Shown here in pieces: positions 51,648 through 59,646 of a stretch of 64,000 bases of DNA. The notes beneath the pieces are model-generated. The model had not been told where the DNA came from. It did no database searches and saw nothing but the letters and a program-made list of their open reading frames with translations. The stretch's first letter is position 1, and the number at the start of each line of letters is the position of its first letter. The translations under genes were made by a program, and so were the position numbers. This DNA comes from Lewinella sp. LCG006 (GTDB lineage Bacteria > Bacteroidota > Bacteroidia > Chitinophagales > Saprospiraceae). The stretch is taken from positions 3,876,501-3,940,500 of the forward strand of contig NZ_CP160680.1 of the NCBI RefSeq assembly GCF_040784935.1, given 5' to 3'.

Positions 51648-53123
51648 TTACCCCACTGCCATGGGTAATTGGAACCAAAATTCTGCCCCACTTTGTTCAC
51701 GGTTGCGTACGTGGATTGTCGATTGATGGATCTCAAGGATTTTTTTCACAATGGCGAGCCCCAGGCCGCTACCGGTTGCCGTTGTTTTCTTTGTCTCTAA
51801 TTGTCGATATCGCTCAAAAATATGGGGTTGTTGTGCTTCTGGTATGCCGGGGCCAGTATCTGCAACCATAATACATACGCCCTCTGTCATGTTTTCGAGT
51901 TGAATGCTCACTTGGCCACCAGCGGGGGTATGCTTCAGGGCATTGTCCAGTAGGTTTTGCAGTACGCGCTCTACCAGGCCAATGTCCGCAAAAACCATGG
52001 GCAGGTCACGAGGTGCGTTCCAGTCGAGGGTGATGTCTTTTTCTTGAGCCAAAACCTGGTATTTAAAAACAATATCCTGGCAAAGCTCCTGGATCGGGAA
52101 GGGCTCCTTTTGCGGCACAATCTGCTGGGCTTCCAATTTAGAATATTCAAACAATTGAGCAATCAGGCGCGAGAGTTTCTCCGAACTGTCCATCACCGTC
52201 TGTAGGTATTTTTTGCGTTCTTCGGCTGTGATGTGCTCCTCCTTCATCTGAAGGGTTTCAATGTAGCCTTGCATAATGGCCAGCGGGGTGCGCAGATCGT
52301 GGGAAACATTGCCAATAAGTTCCTGGCGAAGGCGGTCTACTGATTTCAGTTGCTCAATGCTTTCGGTTACTTTTTCGGCCATCTCATTGAAAGTATCTCC
52401 TAATATAGCGAGGCTGCCTTGGTCTTTTTCGGAAATACGGGCGTCATAATCACCTTCCTGAAACCGTTTCACAACACTGATAATCCTTCGTAAGTTACGT
52501 GTCAGCCGCCAAAAAGCCAGCAAGCCAATTAGTAAGGTTGCCGCCAGAATTAGGTAGAATAGTCGGCCACCTAGGTTCATGATGTAGTGCATGCTCAGGG
52601 CACTGGTAATACTGTTTCGTGTTTCACTTGCGAGGATGACGTAAGCGTAGCCACTAAGTTGTTCGTTCTCGTAAATAGGGGCGGTAGAGAAAATATTTTC
52701 TTCGTCGGGTTGTTTGGGGTCTTTACCCAAAATCAGTTGAGGCTTGCTATTCGCCAAAAAAGTTTTGATCGGTCCGAGGTCTACACGGTCCAGTTTTACT
52801 TTGCTATATGGCACAACATAGTCGATGATTTTCCCGGTAGTGTCTAGCAAGTAAACTTCAAGACTGGGGTTGATGACCATCATGGAATGCATGATGTCGT
52901 GGGTAGCCGAGGTGTCTGGCTTTCCACTTTTAATGGGCTGGGTCTCTTTGACGATGTGTTTGGCAACATCACCGTAGAGTTGCTGATTGATTTCCAGAAC
53001 ATAGGTACGCGCAGCCATCGAGGTAACAAAGATATACCCCGCGCCCAACCCAATCAGCAGCAGCAGTAGGGTGAAGGCAATGTTCCAGAAAAGAGAAAAA
53101 TGATCGTTGGTTTTTTTATTCAT
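51648..53123 (-). CDS. transmembrane sensor histidine kinase (HAMP-HisKA-HATPase)
   Basis: This 491-residue kinase has a first membrane helix at ~14-33, a periplasmic sensor region at ~35-185, and a second helix at ~188-208. A HAMP linker follows (RLTRNLRRIISVVKRFQEGDYDARI), and the HisKA domain has its phospho-His in GNVSHDLRTPLA near residue 275. HATPase_c follows, with N box LLDNALKH, G1 DTGPGIPE and G2 GSGLGLAIVKK. The periplasmic part looks like a PAS-like/Cache fold, so the signal is extracytoplasmic. It starts 3 bases after the stop of the response regulator gene, forming a standard two-component pair. Confidence 0.95.
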   Translation of the reverse strand: MNKKTNDHFSLFWNIAFTLLLLLIGLGAGYIFVTSMAARTYVLEINQQLYGDVAKHIVKETQPIKSGKPDTSATHDIMHSMMVINPSLEVYLLDTTGKIIDYVVPYSKVKLDRVDLGPIKTFLANSKPQLILGKDPKQPDEENIFSTAPIYENEQLSGYAYVILASETRNSITSALSMHYIMNLGGRLFYLILAATLLIGLLAFWRLTRNLRRIISVVKRFQEGDYDARISEKDQGSLAILGDTFNEMAEKVTESIEQLKSVDRLRQELIGNVSHDLRTPLAIMQGYIETLQMKEEHITAEERKKYLQTVMDSSEKLSRLIAQLFEYSKLEAQQIVPQKEPFPIQELCQDIVFKYQVLAQEKDITLDWNAPRDLPMVFADIGLVERVLQNLLDNALKHTPAGGQVSIQLENMTEGVCIMVADTGPGIPEAQQPHIFERYRQLETKKTTATGSGLGLAIVKKILEIHQSTIHVRNREQSGAEFWFQLPMAVG

Positions 53124-53126
53124 GTT

Positions 53127-53828
53127 CTACAATTCTTCGTTGAAGCGGTAACCTACGCCCCAGGTGGTAAGGATATAGCGTGGTTGATCTGCCTGGGGCT
53201 CAATCTTCCGACGCAGGCGATTGATATGCGAGTTGACGGTATGCTCAAAGCCATCAAAATCATAACCCCACACCAAGGTAAGCAAGCGCTGGCGGTCGTA
53301 ACTTTTTCCTGGATTTGCAGCCATCAAGGCCAGTAACTCGAATTCTTTGGGCGAAAGTTCTACTCTCTTTTGCTCAAGCGTTACTTTTCGTTTTTCCAGG
53401 TCAATGACCAGATCACCAAAATTCAGTATGCTTGATGGTTCCGCTTGTTGTTTTTGCTGGGCCAAACTGCTCCGCCGGAAAATGGCCTTCACCCTGGCAA
53501 TGAGTTCCCGAACACTAAATGGCTTGGTCAGGTAGTCATCGGCCCCCGTTTCTAACCCCAATACTTTGTCAATCTCCTCTGATTTTGCGGTAAGCATTAA
53601 AATCGGGGTGTTGATTTTTTGCATCCGTAAGCGTCGGCAAACTTCTAATCCATCAATCTGCGGCAACATCAGATCCAGGATGATCAGGTCGAAGGCACTG
53701 CCTTCTGCCGCTACGAGACCACGGAGGCCATCGCTCGCCCGTACCAGGCTACAGCCTAAGTCATTGAGGTGAATCTCTATGAGGTCAACAATTTGGGGAT
53801 CATCTTCAATGATCAAAACCCTCTTCAT
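53127..53828 (-). CDS. OmpR/PhoB-family response regulator
   Basis: The product has 233 residues from the ATG ending at 53828; a GTG 45 bases upstream is rejected because the receiver begins directly at MKRVLIIEDD. The receiver spans ~1-115 with the acidic pair ED near 8-9, the phospho-Asp in LIILDLMLPQ near 52, and Lys in LTKPF near 101. The winged-helix DNA-binding domain is at ~135-232 (VELSPKEFELLALMAANPG, then HINRLRRKIE, GVGYRF). It is first in the operon with the kinase gene, with which it shares almost no gap. Targets are unknown. Confidence 0.95.
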   Translation of the reverse strand: MKRVLIIEDDPQIVDLIEIHLNDLGCSLVRASDGLRGLVAAEGSAFDLIILDLMLPQIDGLEVCRRLRMQKINTPILMLTAKSEEIDKVLGLETGADDYLTKPFSVRELIARVKAIFRRSSLAQQKQQAEPSSILNFGDLVIDLEKRKVTLEQKRVELSPKEFELLALMAANPGKSYDRQRLLTLVWGYDFDGFEHTVNSHINRLRRKIEPQADQPRYILTTWGVGYRFNEEL

Positions 53829-53919
53829 AAGCTCTTTTTTGTAATCATCGGCAAATTCGCCAATAAGTATCACAAAAGCATCACGAAGAACAGATTAAGG
53901 ACAAATAGCGTCTTGGCCC

Positions 53920-55197
53920 TTACACTGGCTGATGTTCCTGGTATTCCTGTCGGATATAAGCCTGGAGTTCTTCCAGCGTATCAAAGCGTTGGAACAATTG
54001 TTGGAGACTATCGGTCTTTTCAGCTTCTGCCGCGGTAGGTAATACAAACTGCTTGACATCCTCTACACTTACGGTGTCGTCGCTCAAGATCAGTAGGCGT
54101 TCCACCACATTACGGAGCTCGCGGATATTCCCCGTCCAGTTCAGTGCTTGAAGTTGTTCAATGACCTTGTCATCCCACTTTTTGGGCGCAACACCATATT
54201 CCTGGCAAATCTGCCGATTGAAGTGGTCAATGAGTAAAGGAATATCATCGCGCCGCTCATTCAAAGGAGGAACCTCAATGAGAATGACGGAAAGGCGGTG
54301 GTAGAGGTCTTCCCGAAAACGGCCGGCAGCAATTTCCTGGCGCAAGTCTTTGTTGGTGGCCGCTAGCAGCCTTACGTCTACTTTTAGATCTTTGTTGCCC
54401 CCTACGCGGGTGATTTGGTTTTCTTGAAGTGCCCGGAGTACTTTGGCCTGGGCTTTGAGGCTCATGTCGCCGATTTCATCGAGAAAGAGCGTCCCCTTGT
54501 TGGCTTGCTCAAATTTGCCGATCTTTTGTTGGCTAGCACCGGTAAATGAACCTTTCTCGTGGCCAAACAGCTCACTTTCGATCAATTCAGCGGGAATGGC
54601 GGCGCAGTTGACTTCCACGAGTGCTTGTTTGGCTCTGCTGCTCTGTTGATGAATTTGACGAGCCACCAGCTCTTTGCCCGTACCATTGGGGCCCGTGATC
54701 AGGATGCGGGCCTCCGTAGGAGCTACTTTTTCAATGGTCTCCAATATTTTGGTCAAGCCTTCCGATTTACCAATCATCTTGGGGGCTTCCTTGGTCTGCA
54801 CCTTCCTTTGCAAGGCCTTTTTTTCACCAATCAAAGTAGATTTGTCCTGGGCATTGCGCAAGGTGATGAGCAGCCGGTTGAGATCGAGTGGTTTACTGAT
54901 AAAGTCAAAAGCACCTTTCTTGACCGACTCCACCGCCGTGTCAATATCAGCATGCCCCGAAATCATAATTACGGGTGTTTCCGGAGAAAGAATAGCGATA
55001 CGATCGAGCGCGTCCATACCATCCATTTGTGGCATCTTGATGTCCAGGACGATAACGTCGAATTTGCCTTGCTTCAACTTTACCAGACATTCGGTTCCAT
55101 TGGTTGCTTCAACAACTTCGTATTTTTCAAACTCAAGGATATCTCGAAGGGCTCTCCGGATGGCGGCTTCATCGTCTACGACTAATACTCGTGGCAT
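53920..55197 (-). CDS. NtrC-type sigma-54-dependent response regulator without clear HTH
   Basis: The product has 425 residues from the ATG ending at 55197; an upstream in-frame start would add a non-receiver tail. The receiver is at ~1-120 (VLVVDDEAAIRR, phospho-Asp in VIVLDIKMPQ). The AAA+ domain is at ~140-375: Walker A is GPNGTGKE, and the sigma-54 contact loop reads GSFTGA instead of GAFTGA. Walker B is GTLFLDEIGDM, the second region is RFREDLYHRL, and the R-finger region is WTGNIRELRN. After it, only ~50 residues remain (FDTLEELQAYIRQEYQEH), with no Fis-type HTH. It therefore may activate from solution or through a partner. A histidine kinase partner is not adjacent. Confidence 0.92.
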   Translation of the reverse strand: MPRVLVVDDEAAIRRALRDILEFEKYEVVEATNGTECLVKLKQGKFDVIVLDIKMPQMDGMDALDRIAILSPETPVIMISGHADIDTAVESVKKGAFDFISKPLDLNRLLITLRNAQDKSTLIGEKKALQRKVQTKEAPKMIGKSEGLTKILETIEKVAPTEARILITGPNGTGKELVARQIHQQSSRAKQALVEVNCAAIPAELIESELFGHEKGSFTGASQQKIGKFEQANKGTLFLDEIGDMSLKAQAKVLRALQENQITRVGGNKDLKVDVRLLAATNKDLRQEIAAGRFREDLYHRLSVILIEVPPLNERRDDIPLLIDHFNRQICQEYGVAPKKWDDKVIEQLQALNWTGNIRELRNVVERLLILSDDTVSVEDVKQFVLPTAAEAEKTDSLQQLFQRFDTLEELQAYIRQEYQEHQPV

Positions 55198-55272
55198 ATT
55201 GCAAATCGGTTGGGGGTGAAAAATGACTTTCTTTCCTATACGTATTAGAAAAAAGAATGTTTCGTAAAGAGA

Positions 55273-55307
55273 GATCCCGAATACAGCAAATAGCCGCATC
55301 CGGGATC
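55273..55307 (-). terminator. possible terminator hairpin
   Basis: GATCCCG (55273-55279) pairs with CGGGATC (55301-55307). On the - strand a TCTCTCTTT stretch follows. It would close the FMN reductase transcript. Confidence 0.45.
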
Positions 55308-55330
55308 AAGACAATTCATTAAAAAAGCGT

Positions 55331-55444
55331 TCAGTAGAGATATTGTAGCGCTACCTGATCGTAGTAACCGAATTCACCATCCTCATTAGAGCTAAAGCAA
55401 GCGAGCATTACGCTGGCCCAGTCGATACCCGATGGGGTGCCTGT
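55331..55444 (-). pseudogene. in-frame 37-codon coding-like tail after the FMN reductase stop
   Basis: Directly after the TAA of the FMN reductase gene (55445-55447) the same frame continues for 37 sense codons to a TGA at 55331-55333. The translation has protein-like composition (IDWASVMLACFSSNEDGEF, then GYYDQVALQYLY) and no low-complexity bias. It does not look like part of a flavodoxin-fold reductase. It may be the leftover 3' end of another gene after a deletion that joined it to the reductase gene, or a readthrough extension. Confidence 0.4.
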
Positions 55445-55972
55445 TTAGAAACTATTTGATTTGGCGATGATGTTTTCAACGAACTGATCCAGAAGTATTT
55501 GCACTTCAGGCTTCATCGTCAGCGTCCGGCCCAGCCAAGTGTGGAGATCGCCACCATAATCCATCGCTAAATAATCTGCCGAAAGGCGAAATGGGGTGAA
55601 AAAGTGGGGAACTGCTTCGGAATCACTTCCTACGGCAATGGTCCAAAGATGTTTTCCCGTCAAGGCGGGAAGAAATTCCTGGTGATATCGCAGCAGATCA
55701 GAAAACCGATCCAGAAAGGTCTTCATCTGAGCACTCATCGTGTACCAATAAACAGGCGTAACCAATACCCACTGATCGGCATCAATGGTTTGTTTAATAA
55801 GCCCCATGAAATCATCGGTAGCAGGATAATTGTCTTCGTAAGAGAAAGGAGCTATCTCGTGGTCGCTCAGGTCAATGGCCGTAGCGGAAAGTTGCTTGCT
55901 CAGGTAATTCGCAATGGTAGTGGTGTTGCCTTGATGGCGGGAGCTAGCGTGGAAGACAATGATGGATGACAT
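55445..55972 (-). CDS. NAD(P)H-dependent FMN reductase/flavodoxin-like oxidoreductase
   Basis: The product has 175 residues with a flavodoxin-like fold. The N-terminal strand-loop IIVFHASSRHQGNTTTIANYL holds the FMN phosphate-binding loop. VTPVYWYTMSAQMKTFLDRF is the typical NADPH-dependent FMN reductase motif near 70-90. Such enzymes reduce flavins, quinones or azo compounds in the cytoplasm. Substrate is unknown. It is followed without a gap by a puzzling in-frame tail described separately. Confidence 0.85.
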   Translation of the reverse strand: MSSIIVFHASSRHQGNTTTIANYLSKQLSATAIDLSDHEIAPFSYEDNYPATDDFMGLIKQTIDADQWVLVTPVYWYTMSAQMKTFLDRFSDLLRYHQEFLPALTGKHLWTIAVGSDSEAVPHFFTPFRLSADYLAMDYGGDLHTWLGRTLTMKPEVQILLDQFVENIIAKSNSF

Positions 55973-56074
55973 AGCAGAAGTTTGCCAGGGAGGATTTTAT
56001 CACGTAGTGACATAGGTTTTTAAAACAAAGACTTCGGGTTAGCACCCTTATTTGGCGTTTTGATAAACCTATTT

Positions 56075-56113
56075 TGCCACGGAGGCTTTAACGCTTGCAA
56101 TGCCTCCGTGGCA
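56075..56113 (-). repeat. 12-bp perfect hairpin downstream of fabI
   Basis: TGCCACGGAGGC pairs with GCCTCCGTGGCA over a 15-base loop. On the - strand it is followed by AAAATAGG, so it is a stem without a T-run. Confidence 0.6.
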
Positions 56114-56162
56114 TTATAGTGCCTAAGCACAGGGGGCTTGATCATTTATTGGAAAATGGTCT

Positions 56163-56269
56163 GTAGAGCAGGGTTTTACACCCTGCTGCACAAGGCATGA
56201 TAGGGAAGGAGCAGATAGGGGTTTTACACCCCGCACTCCCCGCACGAAGGAGCAATCAGGGTTTTACCC
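56163..56269 (+). repeat. GGGTTTTACACC-family hairpins, three degenerate copies
   Basis: GCAGGGT/ACCCTGC at 56168-56186, GGGGT/ACCCC at 56218-56232, and GGGT/ACCC at 56259-56269. Each is preceded by GAGCA. Spacing is about 45-50 bases. Same family as 22664-22721. Confidence 0.65.
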
Positions 56270-56290
56270 GCCGCACCGAAGAGTAGCGAT

Positions 56291-57094
56291 TTACCCTTCC
56301 AGCAGTGCCGGATTCATACCCATGTTGGAGAACCCACCATCGTGGAAAAGATTTTGCATCGTCACGTAGCGACTCAAGTCACTAAACAGCTGGATACAGT
56401 AGTTGGCACAGGCCTCCGCGGGCGCATTGCCCAGTGGCGACATCTTGTCGGCGTAGTTGAAAAATTCACCAAAACCTTTCACACCCTGGCCGGCGGTGGT
56501 CATGGTAGGTGACTGGCTGATGGTATTCACACGTACTTTATTGCGGGTGCCAAAATGGTAGCCAAAGCTGCGGGCGAAACTCTCCAGGAGCGCCTTACTT
56601 TCGGCCATTTCACTGTAATCAGGAAACGTACGCTGTGCTGCAATATAGGTGAGGGCCAAGATAGAGCCCCAATCATTCATAGCATCCTGTTGCCAGAGCA
56701 CCTGCATCATTTTATGGAAAGAGATGGCAGAAACATCAAAAGTTTTCATCATCCAATCGTGCTTCAGATCCGTGTACTCCCGGCCTTTGCGGACATTTAC
56801 GGACATACCGATCGAGTGGAGGACGAAGTCGAGCTTGCCGCCCATTGCTTCCTGGCTTTTGACGACTAGGTTCTCCAGGTCTTCCATGCTCGTAGCGTCA
56901 GCAGGAATAATTTCGGCATTGAGTCGCTCCGCTAATTCGTTGATTTTACCAAAACGCATGGCCACGGGGGCATTGGTAAGGACAATTTGTGCTCCTTCTT
57001 CTGCACAACGCTCTGCGACTTTCCAGGCGATGGATTGTTCGTCGAGTGCTCCGGAAATGATGCCACGCTTGCCGGCTAACAGATTATTTGCCAT
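56291..57094 (-). CDS. fabI: enoyl-[acyl-carrier-protein] reductase (NADH)
   Basis: FabI makes the last reduction in each round of fatty acid elongation. The product has 267 residues. The N-terminus GKRGIISGALDEQSIAWKVAE is the modified cofactor loop of FabI (GxxxxxSIA). The catalytic Tyr and Lys are in PDYSEMAESKALLES with the FabI-type Y-x6-K spacing. HSIGMSV replaces the NNAG motif of other SDRs, and the substrate-loop region is TAGQGVKGF. It would be the target of triclosan-type inhibitors in this family. A TATCTTTG promoter box lies upstream, in the space shared with the divergent beta-mannosidase gene. Confidence 0.95.
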   Translation of the reverse strand: MANNLLAGKRGIISGALDEQSIAWKVAERCAEEGAQIVLTNAPVAMRFGKINELAERLNAEIIPADATSMEDLENLVVKSQEAMGGKLDFVLHSIGMSVNVRKGREYTDLKHDWMMKTFDVSAISFHKMMQVLWQQDAMNDWGSILALTYIAAQRTFPDYSEMAESKALLESFARSFGYHFGTRNKVRVNTISQSPTMTTAGQGVKGFGEFFNYADKMSPLGNAPAEACANYCIQLFSDLSRYVTMQNLFHDGGFSNMGMNPALLEG

Positions 57095-57170
57095 AGGTTA
57101 CCCAATTTTGAGTTGAGAATTTAGCTGTAAATTCAATTTATTTTTCTAAGAATCTGATTTTCTTCTCTCG

Positions 57171-57178
57171 CAAAGATA
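57171..57178 (-). promoter_or_regulatory. -7 box TATCTTTGCG for fabI
   Basis: Perfect TAnnTTTG on the - strand, 77 bases before the fabI start, inside the divergent region shared with the beta-mannosidase gene. Confidence 0.5.
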
Positions 57179-57207
57179 ATTAATCTTAGGACTTGTATCT
57201 TTCCGCC

Positions 57208-59568
57208 ATGAATCGACTATCCTTCCTTTTACCAGCAGTAGGTCTTTTCTTTTCGCTACTGTTAATGAGCCAAATCCTTATGGGGCAAGAAGTATTACGT
57301 GAATCATTGAGCACGGGCTGGACCATCAAATCCACCGAGTTTTCCGACGCAGAAGAGCTATCAACGCCTGTACCCAGCACCGTTCAGGAAGTGCTGAGCA
57401 GGTCGGGTTTGTTGCCTGATCCCTATTATGGAACCAATGAAACGGAGGTGCAATGGGTAGGGGAGCGCAACTGGGAGTACAACCTGTTTTTTACACCCGC
57501 CGCTTTTGATACCAAACGTGCTTACCGGCTCAACTTTACGGGCTTGGATACTTACGCCAAGGTTTACCTAAACGACAGCCTGATCCTGACGGCAGACAAC
57601 ATGTTTCGCTCTTGGCAGGTGCCCGTCACCGAGTTGTTGAAAGCGGGAACGAATCACTTGCGGGTAGCTTTTACCGCCCCGATTGAAGCTTTGGCAGCAA
57701 CGATTGAAAACCTGCCTTACGCCCTGAATAAAACCTCCGTCAATGATACCGGCACGCCACGGATGGCCAATTTCGCCCGCAAGGCACAGTTTCAATTTGG
57801 TTGGGACTGGGGGCTGCGGCTGGTCACCCAGGGCATTTGGCGCCCTGTTTACCTCGAAAGCTGGGAACATGCCCGCTTGGAGGAGGTCCAGTATTTTCAG
57901 GAAAACCTTACTACTGCCCACGCTCGGATGCGCGTACAGGCAAGTATTGATCGTCGTAGTGAGGGCAATTACGAGTTGCGCCTGCGCGATCTGAACACCA
58001 GCCGCCTTTTAGCAAAACGGGCATTGACGAAAACGGAAGCAGCCGTCGACTTCAACTTCCAGATCGATCAGCCGCGGCTGTGGTGGCCCAATAGTCATGG
58101 AGTGCCACATCGTTATCACTTGAGCCTTGAACTGTGGCGCGACGGAGAGCTGCAAGATCAGCAAGAAAAGAAAATTGGCATCCGCACCGTCGAGCTGGTT
58201 CAAGAACCTGACACTTACGGTACCAGCTTTTATTTCAAAGTCAATGGTCGTCCCATTTTCACCAAAGGTGCTAGTTATATTCCTCAGGATGCCATTCTGA
58301 CCAGGATCACGGCTCAACAAAAGACGACACTGCTTCAGCAGACACACGATGCTCATTTTAACCTTATCCGGGTTTGGGGTGGGGGGATTTATGAAGATGA
58401 TCATTTTTATGATCAATGCGACTCGCTGGGGCTGATGGTTTGGCAGGATTTTATGTTTGCCTGTGCCGCCTATCCTGCTGATCCGGCATTTTTAGCCAAT
58501 GTAGAAGCCGAAGTGAGGGAAAATGTGCGTCGCCTGCGCAATCACCCCAGCATCATCACCTGGTGTGGCAACAACGAAGTGGATCTGGCAATGCGCAATT
58601 GGGGCTGGCAAAGGCAATATGATATCAAAGGAGAGGACGAACAGGATATGTATCGGAATTACACCAAGCTATTTCAGGAGTTGATTCCTGAGGTTTTGGC
58701 GGAGGAAGATCCCGAGCGACCTTACGCTCATACCACCCCGCTGAGTTCTTACTACAACGCTTCCCAAAGAGGGCACAATACCCTTCACTATTGGGGTGTA
58801 TGGCACGGGCCTGATGATTTTACCGGCTATGAAACCAAGGTAGGGCGCTACATGAATGAGTACGGTTTTCAATCATTTCCAGACATGGAAACCATCGCCA
58901 GTTTTGCCGATAGCAGCCAGTGGTCGCTGGAAAGCCCAGTAATGGCACACCACCAAAAGAGCTATATTGGCAACGGCCTCATCGGGAAGTTTACGGAACA
59001 ATACGGTGAACCTGCTGCCGATTTTCCTGCTTTTGTGGAGCAATCCCAAAAGGTGCAGTACGAAGGTATCCGGAGGGCTATCCTGGCGCACCGCCTGCGA
59101 TACGGTTACTGTATGGGGACGACTTTTTGGCAATTGAATGATTGCTGGCCAGCCCCCTCTTGGTCGGCCATTGATTACTATGGTCGGCCAAAGGTTTTGT
59201 TTGAGGAATTGCCTAATCTTTACGCTCCCATCGTAGCCGCAGCAGTAGGAACGCCAAAAGATCCCCAACTGGCAGTGATTTCGGATTATCCTGGTGGAGC
59301 AGAAGTAAGTCTCTTCTGGACGAAACGACAAAACGGCAATGCCATCGTCTTGGGAAGTGGTGAGAAAAAAGTGTTGGTCTTAAGGGCCGGAACACAGTTG
59401 ATCGCACCACCCGCGGGGATGGTGCCAGGGAAGGACGAGCAAACAGAGGTGAATCTCTTTGTTCAGGGAGAATTGATGTCTACCTTCAAATGGTCGGGGC
59501 GGCAATTGCCTATTCGCTTGCCAGAGGAGAGTGACTGGCAGGAATTTCCTGAATTGTTAAAGGAGTAA
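57208..59568 (+). CDS. exported beta-mannosidase, GH2
   Basis: The product has 786 residues from the ATG at 57208; a TTG at 57193 is in frame upstream. The signal peptide is FLLPAVGLFFSLLLMSQILMGQ. The GH2 sugar-binding jelly roll is at ~30-190 (WEYNLFFT, GLDTYAKVYLNDSLI, FQFGWDWGLRLVTQGIW), and the Ig-like domain at ~200-290. The TIM barrel has the acid/base Glu in ITWCGNNEVD near 460 and the nucleophile Glu in MNEYGFQSFP near 555. The C-terminal Ig-like part is short. It cleaves terminal beta-mannose from mannan or N-glycan fragments, probably in the periplasm. No SusC/SusD pair is present here. Confidence 0.92.
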   Translation: MNRLSFLLPAVGLFFSLLLMSQILMGQEVLRESLSTGWTIKSTEFSDAEELSTPVPSTVQEVLSRSGLLPDPYYGTNETEVQWVGERNWEYNLFFTPAAFDTKRAYRLNFTGLDTYAKVYLNDSLILTADNMFRSWQVPVTELLKAGTNHLRVAFTAPIEALAATIENLPYALNKTSVNDTGTPRMANFARKAQFQFGWDWGLRLVTQGIWRPVYLESWEHARLEEVQYFQENLTTAHARMRVQASIDRRSEGNYELRLRDLNTSRLLAKRALTKTEAAVDFNFQIDQPRLWWPNSHGVPHRYHLSLELWRDGELQDQQEKKIGIRTVELVQEPDTYGTSFYFKVNGRPIFTKGASYIPQDAILTRITAQQKTTLLQQTHDAHFNLIRVWGGGIYEDDHFYDQCDSLGLMVWQDFMFACAAYPADPAFLANVEAEVRENVRRLRNHPSIITWCGNNEVDLAMRNWGWQRQYDIKGEDEQDMYRNYTKLFQELIPEVLAEEDPERPYAHTTPLSSYYNASQRGHNTLHYWGVWHGPDDFTGYETKVGRYMNEYGFQSFPDMETIASFADSSQWSLESPVMAHHQKSYIGNGLIGKFTEQYGEPAADFPAFVEQSQKVQYEGIRRAILAHRLRYGYCMGTTFWQLNDCWPAPSWSAIDYYGRPKVLFEELPNLYAPIVAAAVGTPKDPQLAVISDYPGGAEVSLFWTKRQNGNAIVLGSGEKKVLVLRAGTQLIAPPAGMVPGKDEQTEVNLFVQGELMSTFKWSGRQLPIRLPEESDWQEFPELLKE

Positions 59569-59613
59569 TATGTTTAGATTGTCCAAAATCCCTAGCAAAT
59601 GCTGATATTTTTG

Positions 59614-59621
59614 TAGTTTTG
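59614..59621 (+). promoter_or_regulatory. -7 box TAGTTTTG for the BNR-repeat gene
   Basis: Matches TAnnTTTG, 25 bases before the start at 59647. No clear -33 TTG. Confidence 0.45.
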
Positions 59622-59646
59622 AGCTACTTAACTTAATCCCAATACA

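Larger units (their letters stand above)
55973..56290. other. 318-base gap full of palindromic repeats, no gene
   Basis: It holds a 12-bp hairpin TGCCACGGAGGC (56075-56086) with its complement (56102-56113) and three successive degenerate copies of the GGGTTTTATACC hairpin family (56163-56186, 56212-56234, 56249-56272). No coding frame was recognised. Confidence 0.6.
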
